Source of the DNA: an uncultured Lachnospiraceae bacterium
GTDB taxonomy: Bacteria > Bacillota > Clostridia > Lachnospirales > Lachnospiraceae
Direction of reading: 5' to 3'
Length of the DNA: 64,000 nt
NCBI GenBank assembly: GCA_910589195.1
Contig: CAJUTC010000015.1
Location: 3,620 to 67,619 of the forward strand
The stretch's first letter is position 1; each line of letters opens with the position of its first letter. A program made the translations under genes and the position numbers. Below the pieces are notes generated by a model, which searched no databases, was not told the DNA's origin, and saw only the letters and a program-made list of their open reading frames with translations. Positions 26,744 through 36,008 of the stretch are shown here, piece by piece.

Positions 26744-27541
26744 ATGGAGATTTCATATAAGCTGGAGCATTTTGAGGGGCCTCTTGATTTGCTGCTGCAT
26801 TTGATCGAAAAAAATAAAATTAATATTTATGATATTCCGATTGTGGAGATTACCAGCCAATATCTGGACTATGTAAATCATATGGATAAAGAAGACTTAA
26901 ATCTGGTCAGTGATTTTCTTGTAATGGCTGCTACTTTGATTGATATTAAATCAAGAATGCTGCTGCCAAAGGAAGAAGAGGAGGAGCTGGAGGAAGGTGA
27001 TCCCAGGGCAGAGCTAGTAGCGCGCCTTCTGGAATATAAAAAATTCAAATATATTTCCCAGGAACTGGCAGATCTGGAGGATTTGGCAGGAATCCAATTT
27101 TTTAAGCCTCCCACAGTGCCGCCGGAAGTGGCGAAATACGAACCGCCTGTGGATTTGGACAAGCTGTTGGACGGTTTGACCTTAGCAAAGCTTCAGGGGA
27201 TTTTCCAGCAGGTAATGAAACGGAAAGAAGATAAAATCGATCGGGTGAGAAGCTCCTTTGGAACCATTAAAAAAGAGCCTATCAGCCTGGAGGAACGAGT
27301 GGGCTCTGTGATGGCGTATGCCAGGAAGCACAGAACGTTTTCCTTTCGGCAGATTCTGGAAATGGGATCGGATAAGCTGGAGGTAGTAGTAACCTTTCTG
27401 GCTATTTTGGAACTGATGAAGATTGGAAAGATATCCCTGACTCAGGAATGTTTGTTTGACGATATGCAAATCGAAACCTTGGAGCCGGAAGGACAGGAGG
27501 AGGAGCTGAACCTGGAAGGATTGGAAGAAAGTATGATGTGA
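26744..27541 (+). CDS. scpA: Segregation and condensation protein A
   Basis: 265 residues. ScpA is the kleisin that bridges the two heads of the SMC dimer and binds ScpB, compacting and separating chromosomes. The N-terminus is typical (YKLEHFEGPLDLLLHLIEKN), followed by LVMAATLIDIKSRMLLP. An acidic middle region precedes a C-terminal winged helix (about 185-240, RTFSFRQILEM). scpB follows after about 110 bases in the same direction. Confidence 0.96.
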   Translation: MEISYKLEHFEGPLDLLLHLIEKNKINIYDIPIVEITSQYLDYVNHMDKEDLNLVSDFLVMAATLIDIKSRMLLPKEEEEELEEGDPRAELVARLLEYKKFKYISQELADLEDLAGIQFFKPPTVPPEVAKYEPPVDLDKLLDGLTLAKLQGIFQQVMKRKEDKIDRVRSSFGTIKKEPISLEERVGSVMAYARKHRTFSFRQILEMGSDKLEVVVTFLAILELMKIGKISLTQECLFDDMQIETLEPEGQEEELNLEGLEESMM

Positions 27542-27650
27542 ATACTTAGGCTGATACGCTGTAATCAATAAAAAATTAAGAAACTGAGCTGTTTACGCAG
27601 AGATACCATCCGGAAAAGACCGGATCGGGAATAGGAAGGATTTACATAAA

Positions 27651-28298
27651 ATGGAACCAGAAAATAATAAGCCTTTGATTTCGGTTACGAATGAAAAGGA
27701 GCAGGAAGCGGTGGCGGAAGCAGTATTGTTTACTATGGGAAAATCAGTAGAAGTAGGCCAATTGGCGGCAGCCATGGGAACAGATGTGCCGACTGCAAGG
27801 AGCGCGATACTCCGGCTTCAGGCAAGGTATAATCGGAAAGGAAAAGGCGTGGGTCTGCAAATTATTGAATTGGACAATGCTTTTCAGATGTGTACCAGAC
27901 CGGATTATTATGAAAACCTGATCCAGGTTGCGGCTGCGCCAAAACGCCAGGTACTGACAGAGGTGATGCTGGAAACGTTGTCAATTATCGCTTACCGTCA
28001 GCCAGTAACGAAGCTGGAGATTGAAAAGATCCGGGGGGTTAAGTCGGATCATGCGGTAAATAAACTGATTGAGTATAACTTAGTTTATGAGGTAGGACGA
28101 TTGGACGCGCCAGGAAGGCCAGCCTTATTTGCCACCACAGAAGAATTTTTAAGGCGTTTCGGCATCGGCTCAACCGTGGATTTGCCAGGGTTAAATCCAG
28201 AGCTGGAGGAAGAAATTAAGACTGAGGTGGAGAAGGAACTTCAAATGAAGATGGAAGAAGAGGAGAGGGAAAATGAAGCGGATTGCGAAATTTTATAA
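27651..28298 (+). CDS. scpB: Segregation and condensation protein B
   Basis: 215 residues. ScpB forms a dimer of tandem winged helices and partners ScpA/SMC. Diagnostic segments are EAVLFTMGKSVEVGQLA, ETLSIIAYRQPVTKLEIEKI and GRLDAPGRPALFATTEEFL. The C-terminal ~35 residues are very acidic (a run of Glu with Lys). Its last 26 bases overlap the next gene, whose ribosome site GAGAGGG lies inside it. Confidence 0.96.
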   Translation: MEPENNKPLISVTNEKEQEAVAEAVLFTMGKSVEVGQLAAAMGTDVPTARSAILRLQARYNRKGKGVGLQIIELDNAFQMCTRPDYYENLIQVAAAPKRQVLTEVMLETLSIIAYRQPVTKLEIEKIRGVKSDHAVNKLIEYNLVYEVGRLDAPGRPALFATTEEFLRRFGIGSTVDLPGLNPELEEEIKTEVEKELQMKMEEEERENEADCEIL

Positions 28299-28788
28299 AA
28301 TAAGCCAGGAACAATTTATAGAGGACTGGCAGGATACGTTTGGGCCAGAAACTGGAAACCAGGATCTTTGCGGAATTTATGAAGCGATTAAACTTCCATG
28401 CCGGGCAACATCAGGAAGTGCCGGGTATGATTTTTACCTGCCCCTTCCAATTGCCCTTCTTCCCGGGGAGTCGGTAACAGTTCCTACCGGGATCCGTGCC
28501 CAAATGTGTGACGGGTGGGTGCTGCAGATTTATCCCAGAAGCGGCTTAGGATTTAAATATCGCCTGCAGATGAATAATACAGTAGGGATTATTGACAGCG
28601 ATTACTTTTTTTCAGACAATGAGGGACATATTTTTATCAAGATGCTAAATGATGGCCGGGAAGGAAAAAAGGTGGAATTGTCAGCAGGCATGGCATTTGC
28701 CCAAGGTGTGTTTACGGAATATGGAATTACGGAGGACGATGATATTAGTAATTCCAGAAACGGAGGATTTGGAAGCACCAGAGCCTGA
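28273..28788 (+). CDS. dut: dUTPase family protein (dUTP diphosphatase)
   Basis: 171 residues. Trimeric dUTPase motifs are visible in order: SGSAGYDFYLP (motif I), PRSGLGFKY (II), NNTVGIIDSDYF with the catalytic Asp (III), the AQGVF end of motif IV and RNGGFGSTRA (V, the Gly-rich tail). It hydrolyses dUTP to dUMP and so keeps uracil out of DNA. Motif III has a Ser-Asp-Tyr where YRG is common, so activity could be modified. The gene overlaps scpB by 26 bases, indicating translation in the same operon. Confidence 0.85.
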   Translation: MKRIAKFYKISQEQFIEDWQDTFGPETGNQDLCGIYEAIKLPCRATSGSAGYDFYLPLPIALLPGESVTVPTGIRAQMCDGWVLQIYPRSGLGFKYRLQMNNTVGIIDSDYFFSDNEGHIFIKMLNDGREGKKVELSAGMAFAQGVFTEYGITEDDDISNSRNGGFGSTRA

Positions 28789-28814
28789 TTTCGCAACAGG
28801 AGGATATAATAGAA

Positions 28815-29804
28815 ATGGTATGGATAACAAGCAGGAACAAATCCGGAAGCAGGAAATGGGCGGCAGCCTTTCTTCTTTTGCTGGCACTGTCCCTCAGCAA
28901 TGTGGGCTGTAAAAAGGATGGGGCGGATAAGAAAGGGCTGCGTCTTTCAGGAATTGAAAAATTAAACGCCGGAGATTATGCGGGGGCGGTGACAGACTTT
29001 GACCAGGCGATCCAGGCATCCAAAGGAAAGGTGGGAGCCTTTGAAATGGATGTATTAAAATACCGGGCAGAGGCAGAATATAGGTTGGGTGATTATGGGG
29101 CCGCGGCACATACTTACGATGTTTTGCTGGAGGTTGATGGAGAAGGGATGGAGTATTTCTACCAAAATGCTGTAATGAAGGCATTATCCGGCGATACGGA
29201 CGGTGCATTAGCTGCCTATGCGGAAGGCGTTCGGCTGGAAAAAGAAGGAGATAAAAAAAATGGCCTGTCTGACCTGTTTGGCTTTCTGGGTGACAAGACA
29301 TCCAAAGAGCCGGAAACCTCCTCTTCGGCATCACCTTCCGCACAGGGAAACGAAGAAGCAGCTTTCCAGGATTTAAGCGTTCAGACAGCTCATACGGGAA
29401 GTTTTGGAAGGAGAGAAGCTTTGGCAGCAGTAGGAAATGCCTGCCTGGAAGCAGGGCGTGAGGAAGAGGCAAGAAAGCTATTTGATACTGCGATTGAAGA
29501 GGGGGCGGCAGGACCAGAAGTACTGTTCAATATGGGAATGGCTTACTTGGAAAACCAACAGTATGCAGAGGCGCTGGATGCGTTTGAGAGTGCCATTTGG
29601 AGAGGAACTGGTTCCGGCTCAGGAGAAACGCCTGCCGATCCCCAGACTGCAAAGGTGGTTCGGGAATCCCGTTTTAACCAGGCGGTTATTTATGAATATC
29701 AGGGTCTGTATAAAAACGCATTGGAAGCGTTTGAAGCTTATGTGGCAGAATACGGCCCGGACGAAGCGGCACAGAGGGAAATCACATTTTTACAGACCAG
29801 ATAG
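28815..29804 (+). CDS. TPR-repeat protein with N-terminal secretion or lipoprotein signal
   Basis: 329 residues, with AGGAGG 11 bases upstream. A hydrophobic signal (AAFLLLLALSLSNVGC) could end in a lipobox, although the residue at -3 is Asn instead of the usual aliphatic one. At least four TPR-like units follow (LNAGDYAGAVTDFDQAI, YRLGDYGAAAHTYDVLL, GREEEARKLFDTAIEEG, ENQQYAEALDAFESAI). A Ser/Glu-rich linker lies near residues 165-190. Such proteins act as scaffolds on the outer membrane face; partners are unknown. It sits between dut and hflX. Confidence 0.8.
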   Translation: MVWITSRNKSGSRKWAAAFLLLLALSLSNVGCKKDGADKKGLRLSGIEKLNAGDYAGAVTDFDQAIQASKGKVGAFEMDVLKYRAEAEYRLGDYGAAAHTYDVLLEVDGEGMEYFYQNAVMKALSGDTDGALAAYAEGVRLEKEGDKKNGLSDLFGFLGDKTSKEPETSSSASPSAQGNEEAAFQDLSVQTAHTGSFGRREALAAVGNACLEAGREEEARKLFDTAIEEGAAGPEVLFNMGMAYLENQQYAEALDAFESAIWRGTGSGSGETPADPQTAKVVRESRFNQAVIYEYQGLYKNALEAFEAYVAEYGPDEAAQREITFLQTR

Positions 29805-29901
29805 GAATGTTTCATTTCTGAGACCGATTTCTGATTTCGGTATAACTTGGTGTTTCAAAACCTCTTTTATACGCAACACCCATACAGGAGGGGCTTAATA
29901 G

Positions 29902-31149
29902 ATGGCAGAGTATTTTGAAAACAAAGAAATCAAAGAGAGTGTACTTTTGGTGGGCATCAGTACTGGGGCTCAAGATGATGGGGAAGCTTCCCTGAATGAG
30001 CTTGCCCAACTGGTAAAGACAGCAGGGGCAGAATCAGTGGGTTTTATGATTCAGAACCGGGAAAGCGCCCATCCGGCCACGTATTTAGGAAAAGGAAAAA
30101 TTGATGAAGTAAAATGGAAATTATGGGAAACCGAGGCTACTGGTATTGTTTGTGATGACGAACTTTCCCCGGCGCAGCTTCGCAACCTGGAAGAAGCCCT
30201 AGACACAAAAGTTATGGATCGGACCATGGTGATTCTGGATATTTTCGCTGCCAGGGCCAATACGAAAGAAGGAAAGATTCAGGTAGAACTGGCTCAACTT
30301 AAGTTTCGGGCTGTCCGCTTGGTGGGGATGCGCAATTCCTTATCCAGACTGGGCGGAGGAATCGGAACCAGAGGGCCTGGTGAAACGAAATTAGAATCGG
30401 ATCGGCGCCTGATCCACCAGCGGATAGGGCAGTTAAAGACAGAATTGGAGGATGTAAAACGGCACCGGCAGATAGCCAGACAGCAAAGGGTGAAAAGCCA
30501 GATTCCGGTTGTAGCTATTGTAGGCTATACCAACGCAGGAAAATCCACACTATTAAATAAGCTGACAGACGCCAACATCCTGGCAGAAGATAAGCTGTTT
30601 GCTACCTTAGATCCTACAACCAGGAATTTAAAACTGCCAGGAGGCCAAGAGCTGTTGCTTACTGATACAGTAGGTTTTATCCGTAAACTTCCCCATCAAT
30701 TGGTTGAGGCCTTTAAAAGCACATTGGAGGAAGCAAAATACAGCGATATTATTCTTCATGTAGTGGATTGTTCGAATCCATGGATGGAAATGCAGATGTA
30801 TGTTGTTTATGATACCTTAAGGCAGCTTGCAATCCAGGACAAAGTTATGGTAACCGTATTTAATAAGATTGACCAGATTCAAGAAGATGTGATTTTAAGA
30901 GATTTTTCTTCAGATTACCAGGTAAAGCTGTCTGCCAGAACGGGAGAGGGGCTGTCAGAATTAAAAGAAGTGCTGGAGTCCATTTTAAAAAGCCGAAGAG
31001 TATATCTGGAAAAGGTATTTTCCTATCAGGATGCCGGAAAAATTCAGGCAATCCGCAAGTCTGGGCAACTTTTATCAGAGGAATACACAAGTGAAGGGAT
31101 TGAGGTAAAGGCGTATGTGCCGGCGGAAATGTTTTCAATGTTTGTTTAG
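29902..31149 (+). CDS. hflX: GTPase HflX
   Basis: 415 residues. A ribosome-associated GTPase that binds the 50S subunit and splits stalled ribosomes under stress. The HflX-specific N-terminal domain ends in GTRGPGETKLESDRR. The G domain has G1 GYTNAGKSTL, G3 DTVGF and G4 NKID. A short C-terminal domain follows. AGGAGG precedes the start by several bases. Confidence 0.96.
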   Translation: MAEYFENKEIKESVLLVGISTGAQDDGEASLNELAQLVKTAGAESVGFMIQNRESAHPATYLGKGKIDEVKWKLWETEATGIVCDDELSPAQLRNLEEALDTKVMDRTMVILDIFAARANTKEGKIQVELAQLKFRAVRLVGMRNSLSRLGGGIGTRGPGETKLESDRRLIHQRIGQLKTELEDVKRHRQIARQQRVKSQIPVVAIVGYTNAGKSTLLNKLTDANILAEDKLFATLDPTTRNLKLPGGQELLLTDTVGFIRKLPHQLVEAFKSTLEEAKYSDIILHVVDCSNPWMEMQMYVVYDTLRQLAIQDKVMVTVFNKIDQIQEDVILRDFSSDYQVKLSARTGEGLSELKEVLESILKSRRVYLEKVFSYQDAGKIQAIRKSGQLLSEEYTSEGIEVKAYVPAEMFSMFV

Positions 31150-31210
31150 ACCATGGAAGCCGGAAGCTTTTTACAATCGAAAATGAGTAGTTGACACAAG
31201 GGAGTTTACA

Positions 31211-31576
31211 ATGGATATGTTATTCTTTTTTGCGGCCTGTCTAGGTCTTGCGGAAACAGTGGATTTATTTATGGGGAAGGATTTCCTGATTTTTATGGGA
31301 AAGCAGGTAGAGGAAACCGATTATGACCTTCAGAAGGTATTCCGGGTAGAAAAGTGGCTGTTTGCCGCCGACACCATAGGATGCTTTCTTCTGGCAAAAG
31401 GTTCCCTGATTGGTTTTTGGGGCCAGTTAGCGGTAATTGCTATTTTATTTGCTACCTTATTTTTGCATATGTGGGTATTTAATAATGAAAAATTTATGAC
31501 GGCTTCTGGACTGAAAAAAAAGCAGGGGAAGAAAGAGGCAAGAATCGCCTGGAAAAACCGGAAAAAAAGAAAATAA
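31211..31576 (+). CDS. Small uncharacterised membrane protein
   Basis: 121 residues with three hydrophobic segments: LFFFAACLGLAETV near the start, one around 45-62 (LFAADTIGCFLLAKG) and FWGQLAVIAILFATLFLHMWVF split around residues 68-90. The C-terminal ~30 residues are strongly basic (KKKQGKKEAR, KNRKKRK) and would face the cytoplasm. The family is not recognised. It ends the scpA-to-hflX run and is followed by a large hairpin. Confidence 0.75.
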   Translation: MDMLFFFAACLGLAETVDLFMGKDFLIFMGKQVEETDYDLQKVFRVEKWLFAADTIGCFLLAKGSLIGFWGQLAVIAILFATLFLHMWVFNNEKFMTASGLKKKQGKKEARIAWKNRKKRK

Positions 31577-31587
31577 AGAAAGTAGAC

Positions 31588-31627
31588 ATCAGCCCCAGGC
31601 AGGGCAATGATCCTGCCCGGGGCTGAT
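31588..31627 (+). terminator. Hairpin terminator after the scp-hflX run
   Basis: ATCAGCCCC pairs with GGGGCTGAT, and GGCAGG pairs with CCTGCC inside it, separated by one mismatch (15 pairs in all). The following bases (ACTTCTTTC) are only moderately T-rich. It lies before the convergent 31730-32197 gene. Confidence 0.65.
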
Positions 31628-31729
31628 ACTTCTTTCTGCAAGCAGAAAGCCAGCATTCATCCTGCACAGTTAGAGGAAAGATGCGGAACCAGTTTGGTCT
31701 ATGGCAGTAGTAGAAATGTCTTCAGAACC

Positions 31730-32197
31730 CTATGAAATAGAAGGAGCCAGGGACTCTTTTATTGCTGCTTTATCCAGGGCTGACTGTATGGCTTTCAGCA
31801 GCATGGCAGAGGTATATTTCTGCTCCGACTGATATGTAACGGCATCCAAGGACTGGTTTTTTAAAATTTGTTCGGTTAAGCTCTGCATAGCTGGCTCCAC
31901 CAAAGGATACATGGCGGCCACAGAGTCGCTTAAGGGTTTTAAGGTGATGGAATTAATATGGTTTGCGTCTACGGTGACCTCCACATTGACCTGACCATTG
32001 CCCAGGGATATGGAGGAGGAGTAAACGCCGGGAGTATAGCTGGCCTCCGCGGATGACGATTCCGGCTGGACGGATTCCTTATCCCGTCGGAACATAATGA
32101 GGAACAGGGCGATCAGAAGGATAGCAAGGCCAATAAAAATGGCAGTATAGATAATCTCCTTCATACGCAGGACAACGATTTTAGTTTTGGCGCTCAT
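31730..32197 (-). CDS. Membrane-anchored FMN-binding-domain-like protein
   Basis: 155 residues with GGAGG six bases before the ATG. One N-terminal membrane span (TAIFIGLAILLIALFLIMF) is followed by a short Ser/Glu linker. An extracellular domain (about 55-145) runs YTPGVYSSSISLGNG, VNVEVTVDANHINSIT and SEQKYTSAMLLKAIQSAL. This order resembles the small FMN-binding (RnfG/NqrC-type) domain, in which a Thr next to Ser in the final motif accepts FMN. Here the motif reads KYTS in place of GATYTS, so flavinylation is uncertain. Confidence 0.65.
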   Translation of the reverse strand: MSAKTKIVVLRMKEIIYTAIFIGLAILLIALFLIMFRRDKESVQPESSSAEASYTPGVYSSSISLGNGQVNVEVTVDANHINSITLKPLSDSVAAMYPLVEPAMQSLTEQILKNQSLDAVTYQSEQKYTSAMLLKAIQSALDKAAIKESLAPSIS

Positions 32198-32293
32198 GGG
32201 AAACCTCCGTAATGATTTATTATAATCTATGAAAAGATTTGATAATTAGAACAACGAGTCTTTTTCTGCTAATCTCCCCCTGAAAAGAAAATC

Positions 32294-32357
32294 TATGGTA
32301 TAATAAGGAAACGTATCCCTTATCCGCAGCCTGGCGGCTGTGGACATAGTATAATAA
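32294..32357 (+). repeat. Conserved hairpin repeat upstream of addB (copy 2)
   Basis: Same element as 24545-24608, in the same orientation relative to the downstream gene. The 29-base core is 32319-32347. The hairpin TCCGCAGCC/GGCTGTGGA sits between two TATAATAA-GGAAACG boxes (the second runs past the right end). The ends of the ATG-proximal half lie within about 100 bases of the addB start. Confidence 0.7.
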
Positions 32358-32438
32358 AAGGAAACGAGTCACACAGCGAAGCGAAATATGTTTATTATTC
32401 AAAAACGCCTATTTATGGTTTTTGTAACAGGAGGTTTT

Positions 32439-35400
32439 ATGTCACTGCAATTTATACTAGGGCCTTCCGGGTCAGGAAAGACCCGATATCTTTATGAGGA
32501 AATAATCCGTGAGTCGATGGAACATCCGGAAACCAGCTATTTCGTATTTGTGCCGGAACAGTCTACCATGCAGACGCAAAAGGAGTTGATCCGTCTTCAT
32601 CCTCGCCATGGTCTGACGAATGTGGATGTGCTGAGTTTTAATCGTCTGGCTTATCGAGTGTTTGAAGATTTGGCGGTCGAAACCCTGACTGTGCTGGACG
32701 ATATGGGAAAGTCTATGATACTGCGGAAGGTGGCAGCAGAAAAAAAGAAAGAGCTTCATTACTATCAAAGGCATTTAAACCAGAACGGATTTGTAAACCA
32801 ATTAAAATCCTTGCTGTCAGAATTGTACCAGTACGGGGTAACGCCAAACATGTTAGAGGAGCTGAATCAACAGGCGCCAAAGCCGATTTTAAAAGAGAAG
32901 CTAAATGATCTGGAAGTTATGTTCCGGGGGTTTCGGGATTATATTCAAAATAAATTTACCACAGTTGAAGAAGTGCTGGACTTATGCTGCCGGGAACTGC
33001 CACGATGGAACAAACTTTCCAAAAGTGAGATCTACCTGGATGGGTATACCGGATTTACACCGGTCCAGTACCGGATTTTGGAACTGTGTATGGGAATTAG
33101 CAGCCGGGTTCGGCTGGCGGTAACGGTTGACCTTTCAGAGCCGTTCTATCAGGAAGGGAAGAAAGAAGATTTATTTTATATGAGCCGCCATATGATATGC
33201 AAGCTGATTGACAGCGCAGCCAAGGCAGGTGTGGATCACGAATCAGATATCCTGCTGAATCCGAATGCTCAGGCAAGGTTTCAAAACAGTCCGGATTTGG
33301 CCTATTTGGAGCGCTGCTTTCACCGGTATGGGACGAAAAGAGGGAATAATCCCCCCAAGGCGCAAAATGACAGGGAGGAAATCCGGATTTACCAGGGAAG
33401 GAATCCAGCCAAAGAAGTAGCGTTTGTGTGCAGGCAGATTGAACGAGGCCTGCAAAAAGGACTTCGTTACCGGGATATGGCTGTGATCACAGGTGACTTG
33501 CCTTCCTATGGAAGAGAAGTGGAAAAGCAGTTCCGGGAAAGGGGAATCCCGTACTTTCTGGATGACAAAAAAAGCATTTTATCGAATCCGTTCGTAGAAC
33601 TAATCCGTTCAGCTTTAGAAACGGTTAGGTTGGATTTTCCCTATGAAAGCCTGTTCCGCTGCCTAAAAACAGGCCTGGTAATGGATGGAAGCTGGATGGA
33701 GCCAGAGGAAGATGAGGAGGGAATCCAGGAAGAATTGGATCGGATGGAAAATTATGTAAAGGCATTGGGGATCCGAGGATACAAAAGGTGGTCTTCTTCC
33801 TGGGAACGGACATACCGGGGAGCGGAAAAACTTAACTTAGAGCAGTTGAATCAGATTCGCCAGGCAGTGGTGGAAATCTTTGAACCTTTTCGCCAAGGCC
33901 TTAAGAAATCAGATAGTACAGGCGCTTCCATGGCAGAGGAGCTTGTCCGATTTCTGAAACAGCTTTCCCTGGAAGAGAAGCTTCAGCAAAAGGCCAAGCG
34001 TCTGATGGAAGAAGGGTTTAGCGGTCTGGCAAAAGAGTACAGCCAGGTATACAGTCTGACAGAAGAATTGCTGGAACGGCTGAAAGGACTTCTGGGAGAT
34101 GAGCCCATGAAACTGAAGGAATTTTCCGAGATTTTGGACGCGGGATTTGGCGAGATTCAGGTGGCGACCCTTCCGGCTACGGTTGATCGGGTGGTGGTGG
34201 GAGATCTGACCAGAACCCGTCTGGATCAAATCCGAATTCTGTATCTGATTGGAGCAAATGAGGGGGTGATTCCCCAGAGAAAGGAAAATAAAGGGCTGTT
34301 AACGGATGAGGAGCGGGAATTTTTTGCGGATAAACAGGTGGAGCTTGCGCCTTCAGCAAAGGAAAACGGGCTGATGCAGCAGTTTTATCTTTATTTGACA
34401 CTGACAAAGCCGTCGGATCAGCTAGTGATTACGTATGGAGCATATACCGGAAGCGGGAAAGAGCTGCGCCCCTCGCCGGTGATAAGGGAAATTTCTGATT
34501 TATTTCCGGACGGGCGGGTATTGGGTAAAAACCAAACGTTGGAGTCTTATGAACCGAAAACGCCAGAAACGGAGCCGCTTTGTGTGCCGTATTCAAAGCT
34601 GGAGGCAATCCAGCTTTTAGCAGAAGGACTTCGGGATCTGGAAGGGGAAAGAAAAAAACAGACGCTGGAATTATTTTCCTATTTATACCGCCACCCTTCC
34701 TGCCACCAGCAGGCTGTAAAGTTGGCGGAAGCGTTTTCCTACTGCTATCAGGAAAGGGGAATTGGACGCGCGGCTGCCAGGGCTCTTTATGGGAGGGTTT
34801 TGGAGGGCAGTGTTACCCGGCTGGAGCTGTATGCGGCCTGTGCCTATTCCCATTTTCTCCGCTATGGCCTGGAGTTAATGGAGCGGCGGGAATATGAACT
34901 TGGGGCAGTGGATATGGGAAATTTGTTTCACCAGTCCCTGGATTTTTGCTTTGAAGCTTTGGGGAAACAGGGGCTTTCCTTAGCCTCCCTTTCAGAAGAT
35001 CAAAGGAGGGAACTGGTAACGGCCAGCGTAAAAAAGGCAGCCGAAGATTATGGAAATACCATTCTCCAAAGTTCGTCCCGCAATGCCTATCTGGTACGGC
35101 GGATTTCAAGGATAACCGATCGGACTATGTGGGCACTTGGCGAACAGTTAAAAAAGGGGGAATTCCATCCTGCCGGGTTTGAGGTGTCTTTTTCGGCAGC
35201 CGATCAGTTAAACGCAATGAAGATTGCGTTATCGGAGGATGAGGCCTTGCATTTGAAGGGGAGGATTGACCGGCTGGATCTAAGCGAGGATGAAACCCAT
35301 ATTTATGTAAAAATCATTGACTACAAATCAGGAAGTACCAGCTTTGATTTAGCGGCGATTTACTATGGGCTTCAGCTCCAGCTTGTGGTATACATGGATG

Positions 35401-36008
35401 CGGCAGTGGAGATGGAAGAACGGAGGCATCCGGATAAAGAAGTAATTCCTGCTGGACTGTTTTATTACCATATTTTAGATCCTATGATTGAGAAAAAAGA
35501 AGAAATGACACCAGAAGCCATTGAAGACCAGATTAAAAAGCAGCTTAAAATGGACGGACTGGTAAACAGTGATTTAGAAGTTATTAAAAAGCTGGATCGG
35601 GAAATCGAAGGGGAATCCGATGTAATCCCGGTAGCTATGAAGGCAGGTTTGATTCAGGAAGCGCGATCTTGCGTAGCCAGCGGGAAACGGTTTGGCTATT
35701 TGCGGGATTATGTCAGAAGCCGATGCAAAAAGACCGGGCAGGAAATTTTAAAAGGTGAAGTGACAATGCGTCCGATGAAGCAGGGAAACCGAACAGGATG
35801 CGATTATTGCCCCTATCACGCGGTATGCGGATTCGATCGGAAAACGGCAGGATATGGATATCGGAAGCTTAAAAACTTAAAGCCGGAGGAAATCTGGAAG
35901 GAAATCATACCAGAGGAGGAAGAAAATCCGGAATTGGATGAAGCAATGGAGAAGGGAGGCGCAGCCAGTGAAAATGACATGGACCGAGGATCAGGCCAGG
36001 GTAATTGA
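32439..36008 (+). CDS. addB: Helicase-exonuclease AddAB, subunit AddB
   Basis: 1189 residues from ATG 32439, chosen for AGGAGG four bases upstream. With AddA this forms the RecBCD-like nuclease that resects double-strand breaks up to a Chi site. Walker A is GPSGSGKT (residues 8-15). The C-terminal RecB-type nuclease has VKIIDYKSG. The 4Fe-4S cluster Cys residues are present: one in AACAYSHF and three in CDYCPYHAVC, bracketing the nuclease domain as in characterised AddB. Its 3' end overlaps addA. Confidence 0.96.
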   Translation: MSLQFILGPSGSGKTRYLYEEIIRESMEHPETSYFVFVPEQSTMQTQKELIRLHPRHGLTNVDVLSFNRLAYRVFEDLAVETLTVLDDMGKSMILRKVAAEKKKELHYYQRHLNQNGFVNQLKSLLSELYQYGVTPNMLEELNQQAPKPILKEKLNDLEVMFRGFRDYIQNKFTTVEEVLDLCCRELPRWNKLSKSEIYLDGYTGFTPVQYRILELCMGISSRVRLAVTVDLSEPFYQEGKKEDLFYMSRHMICKLIDSAAKAGVDHESDILLNPNAQARFQNSPDLAYLERCFHRYGTKRGNNPPKAQNDREEIRIYQGRNPAKEVAFVCRQIERGLQKGLRYRDMAVITGDLPSYGREVEKQFRERGIPYFLDDKKSILSNPFVELIRSALETVRLDFPYESLFRCLKTGLVMDGSWMEPEEDEEGIQEELDRMENYVKALGIRGYKRWSSSWERTYRGAEKLNLEQLNQIRQAVVEIFEPFRQGLKKSDSTGASMAEELVRFLKQLSLEEKLQQKAKRLMEEGFSGLAKEYSQVYSLTEELLERLKGLLGDEPMKLKEFSEILDAGFGEIQVATLPATVDRVVVGDLTRTRLDQIRILYLIGANEGVIPQRKENKGLLTDEEREFFADKQVELAPSAKENGLMQQFYLYLTLTKPSDQLVITYGAYTGSGKELRPSPVIREISDLFPDGRVLGKNQTLESYEPKTPETEPLCVPYSKLEAIQLLAEGLRDLEGERKKQTLELFSYLYRHPSCHQQAVKLAEAFSYCYQERGIGRAAARALYGRVLEGSVTRLELYAACAYSHFLRYGLELMERREYELGAVDMGNLFHQSLDFCFEALGKQGLSLASLSEDQRRELVTASVKKAAEDYGNTILQSSSRNAYLVRRISRITDRTMWALGEQLKKGEFHPAGFEVSFSAADQLNAMKIALSEDEALHLKGRIDRLDLSEDETHIYVKIIDYKSGSTSFDLAAIYYGLQLQLVVYMDAAVEMEERRHPDKEVIPAGLFYYHILDPMIEKKEEMTPEAIEDQIKKQLKMDGLVNSDLEVIKKLDREIEGESDVIPVAMKAGLIQEARSCVASGKRFGYLRDYVRSRCKKTGQEILKGEVTMRPMKQGNRTGCDYCPYHAVCGFDRKTAGYGYRKLKNLKPEEIWKEIIPEEEENPELDEAMEKGGAASENDMDRGSGQGN

